A stretch of DNA of 64,000 nucleotides from Roseivirga sp. (GTDB lineage Bacteria; Bacteroidota; Bacteroidia; Cytophagales; Cyclobacteriaceae), in contig JAJCYM010000019.1 of the NCBI GenBank assembly GCA_029262895.1, forward strand, positions 1 to 64,000, read 5' to 3'. Positions 63,569 to 64,000 of this stretch are shown here, piece after piece; position 1 is the stretch's first letter, and each line of letters begins with the position of its first letter. The translations under genes were made by a program, and so were the position numbers. Under the pieces are notes generated by a model, which was given only the letters and a program-made list of their open reading frames with translations, had not been told where the DNA came from and made no database searches.

Positions 63569-64000
63569 ATCAACACCACCAAAATGGGCTGATAAGCTGC
63601 TTGAATGGTTTTGCTCCGATCGGCAAATCGAAATTCTCCAAGGAGATTTGCACGAACTCTATGAATGGAGGACTAAAACTAAGGGGCAAGTTGCTGCCCG
63701 ATTGCTCTATGTCAAAGACGTGTTTGATATGCTACGCCCATTCGCATTGAAAAAAAGAAGGTCATCAAAAAAGATAAATGGATTAGATATGTTTAGAAGT
63801 AATCTCAAAATATCCTTTCGCTCTTTAATGAAACAGGGCACCAATTCGCTGATTAACATAAGTGGCCTTTCACTGGGCATAATGGTCTGCCTTTTAATAG
63901 GAACCTATATCAAGCATGAACTCAACTACGATAAATTCCCTGTTGACAAAGATCGAATTTATCGCGTGACTTCACATTGGGCCGATTTTGCTCCACGCGC
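63561..64000 (+). CDS. MacB/FtsX-type permease, 3' truncated by window end
   Basis: Open from a GTG overlapping the previous stop (GTGAGTAA) to the end of the window, about 146 codons. The encoded start (WADKLLEWFCSDRQIEILQG, then DLHELYEWRTK) is again the permease prefix domain, followed by the first helix (INISGLSLGIMVCLLIG) and the beginning of the periplasmic core (YDKFPVDKDRIYRVTSHW). So this module also has at least two tandem permeases. Confidence 0.9.
   Translation, partial: MSKSTPPKWADKLLEWFCSDRQIEILQGDLHELYEWRTKTKGQVAARLLYVKDVFDMLRPFALKKRRSSKKINGLDMFRSNLKISFRSLMKQGTNSLINISGLSLGIMVCLLIGTYIKHELNYDKFPVDKDRIYRVTSHWADFAPR

Overview
The window is chromosomal DNA from a member of the Bacteroidota, most likely a marine Cytophagales bacterium (Roseivirga/Fulvivirga/Marivirga-like). 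Evidence for this: a type IX secretion (T9SS) gliding-type C-terminal domain followed by a PorP/SprF partner, gldH, GWxTD, GLPGLI-like and DUF2723 families, and promoters with the Bacteroidota TTTG / TAnnTTTG architecture. Identification to genus is inference. There are no phage genes, CRISPR arrays or rRNA genes; most of the region is housekeeping chromosome with small accessory patches.

Layout. 1-5.6 kb: the 3' end of a calcium-binding-repeat surface protein with a 117-bp tandem repeat array, its PorP/SprF partner, an OmpA-family protein and a LytTR response regulator. 6.2-11.9 kb: a PadR repressor and two MacB/FtsX-type permeases, preceded by a tandem operator-like repeat. 12-19 kb: rarA, two small envelope/hypothetical genes, an M28 peptidase lipoprotein, another lipoprotein, a short inverted-repeat (MITE-like) element and an SLC13 anion transporter. 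19-23 kb: a non-coding interval with signs of a small leftward transcript, sucD, a REP-associated transposase (RAYT) with REP hairpins and a duplicated gene end, a tandem pair of small lipoproteins and a short-chain dehydrogenase. 23-27 kb: a very large SF1 helicase. 27-32 kb (leftward): recQ-purD-ricT-gldH. 32.3-34.4 kb: kdsD-like isomerase and mannose-1-phosphate guanylyltransferase. 34.4-42 kb: a GLPGLI-like protein, ABC ATPase and ABC permease/M1-peptidase fusion, divergent from a histidine kinase/OmpR-type regulator pair, with four phased GTTAA boxes between them. 42-53 kb: rlmB, GWxTD protein, methyltransferase, DUF2723 protein, TPR protein, Lrp/AsnC regulator, phosphoribosyltransferase, MscS channel and panB. 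53.5-58.2 kb: icd, a Lon-N domain protein and nuoABCD. 58-60.5 kb: a TPR/SH3 membrane protein, tRNA-Lys and an NHL-type secreted protein. 60.6-64 kb: a second PadR/FtsX module cut by the window end.

Main regulatory inferences. Both PadR genes are preceded by two direct repeats spaced 29-30 bp, probably autoregulatory operators. The GTTAA array beside the two-component system recurs (three boxes) upstream of an unexplained leftward transcript near 19.1-19.3 kb, which ends at a strong intrinsic terminator; the two may belong to one regulon. Several -7 boxes lie only 4-5 nt from start codons, suggesting leaderless or nearly leaderless mRNAs.

All calls come from reading the sequence and recalled family knowledge. 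No database search, alignment or structure prediction was run.
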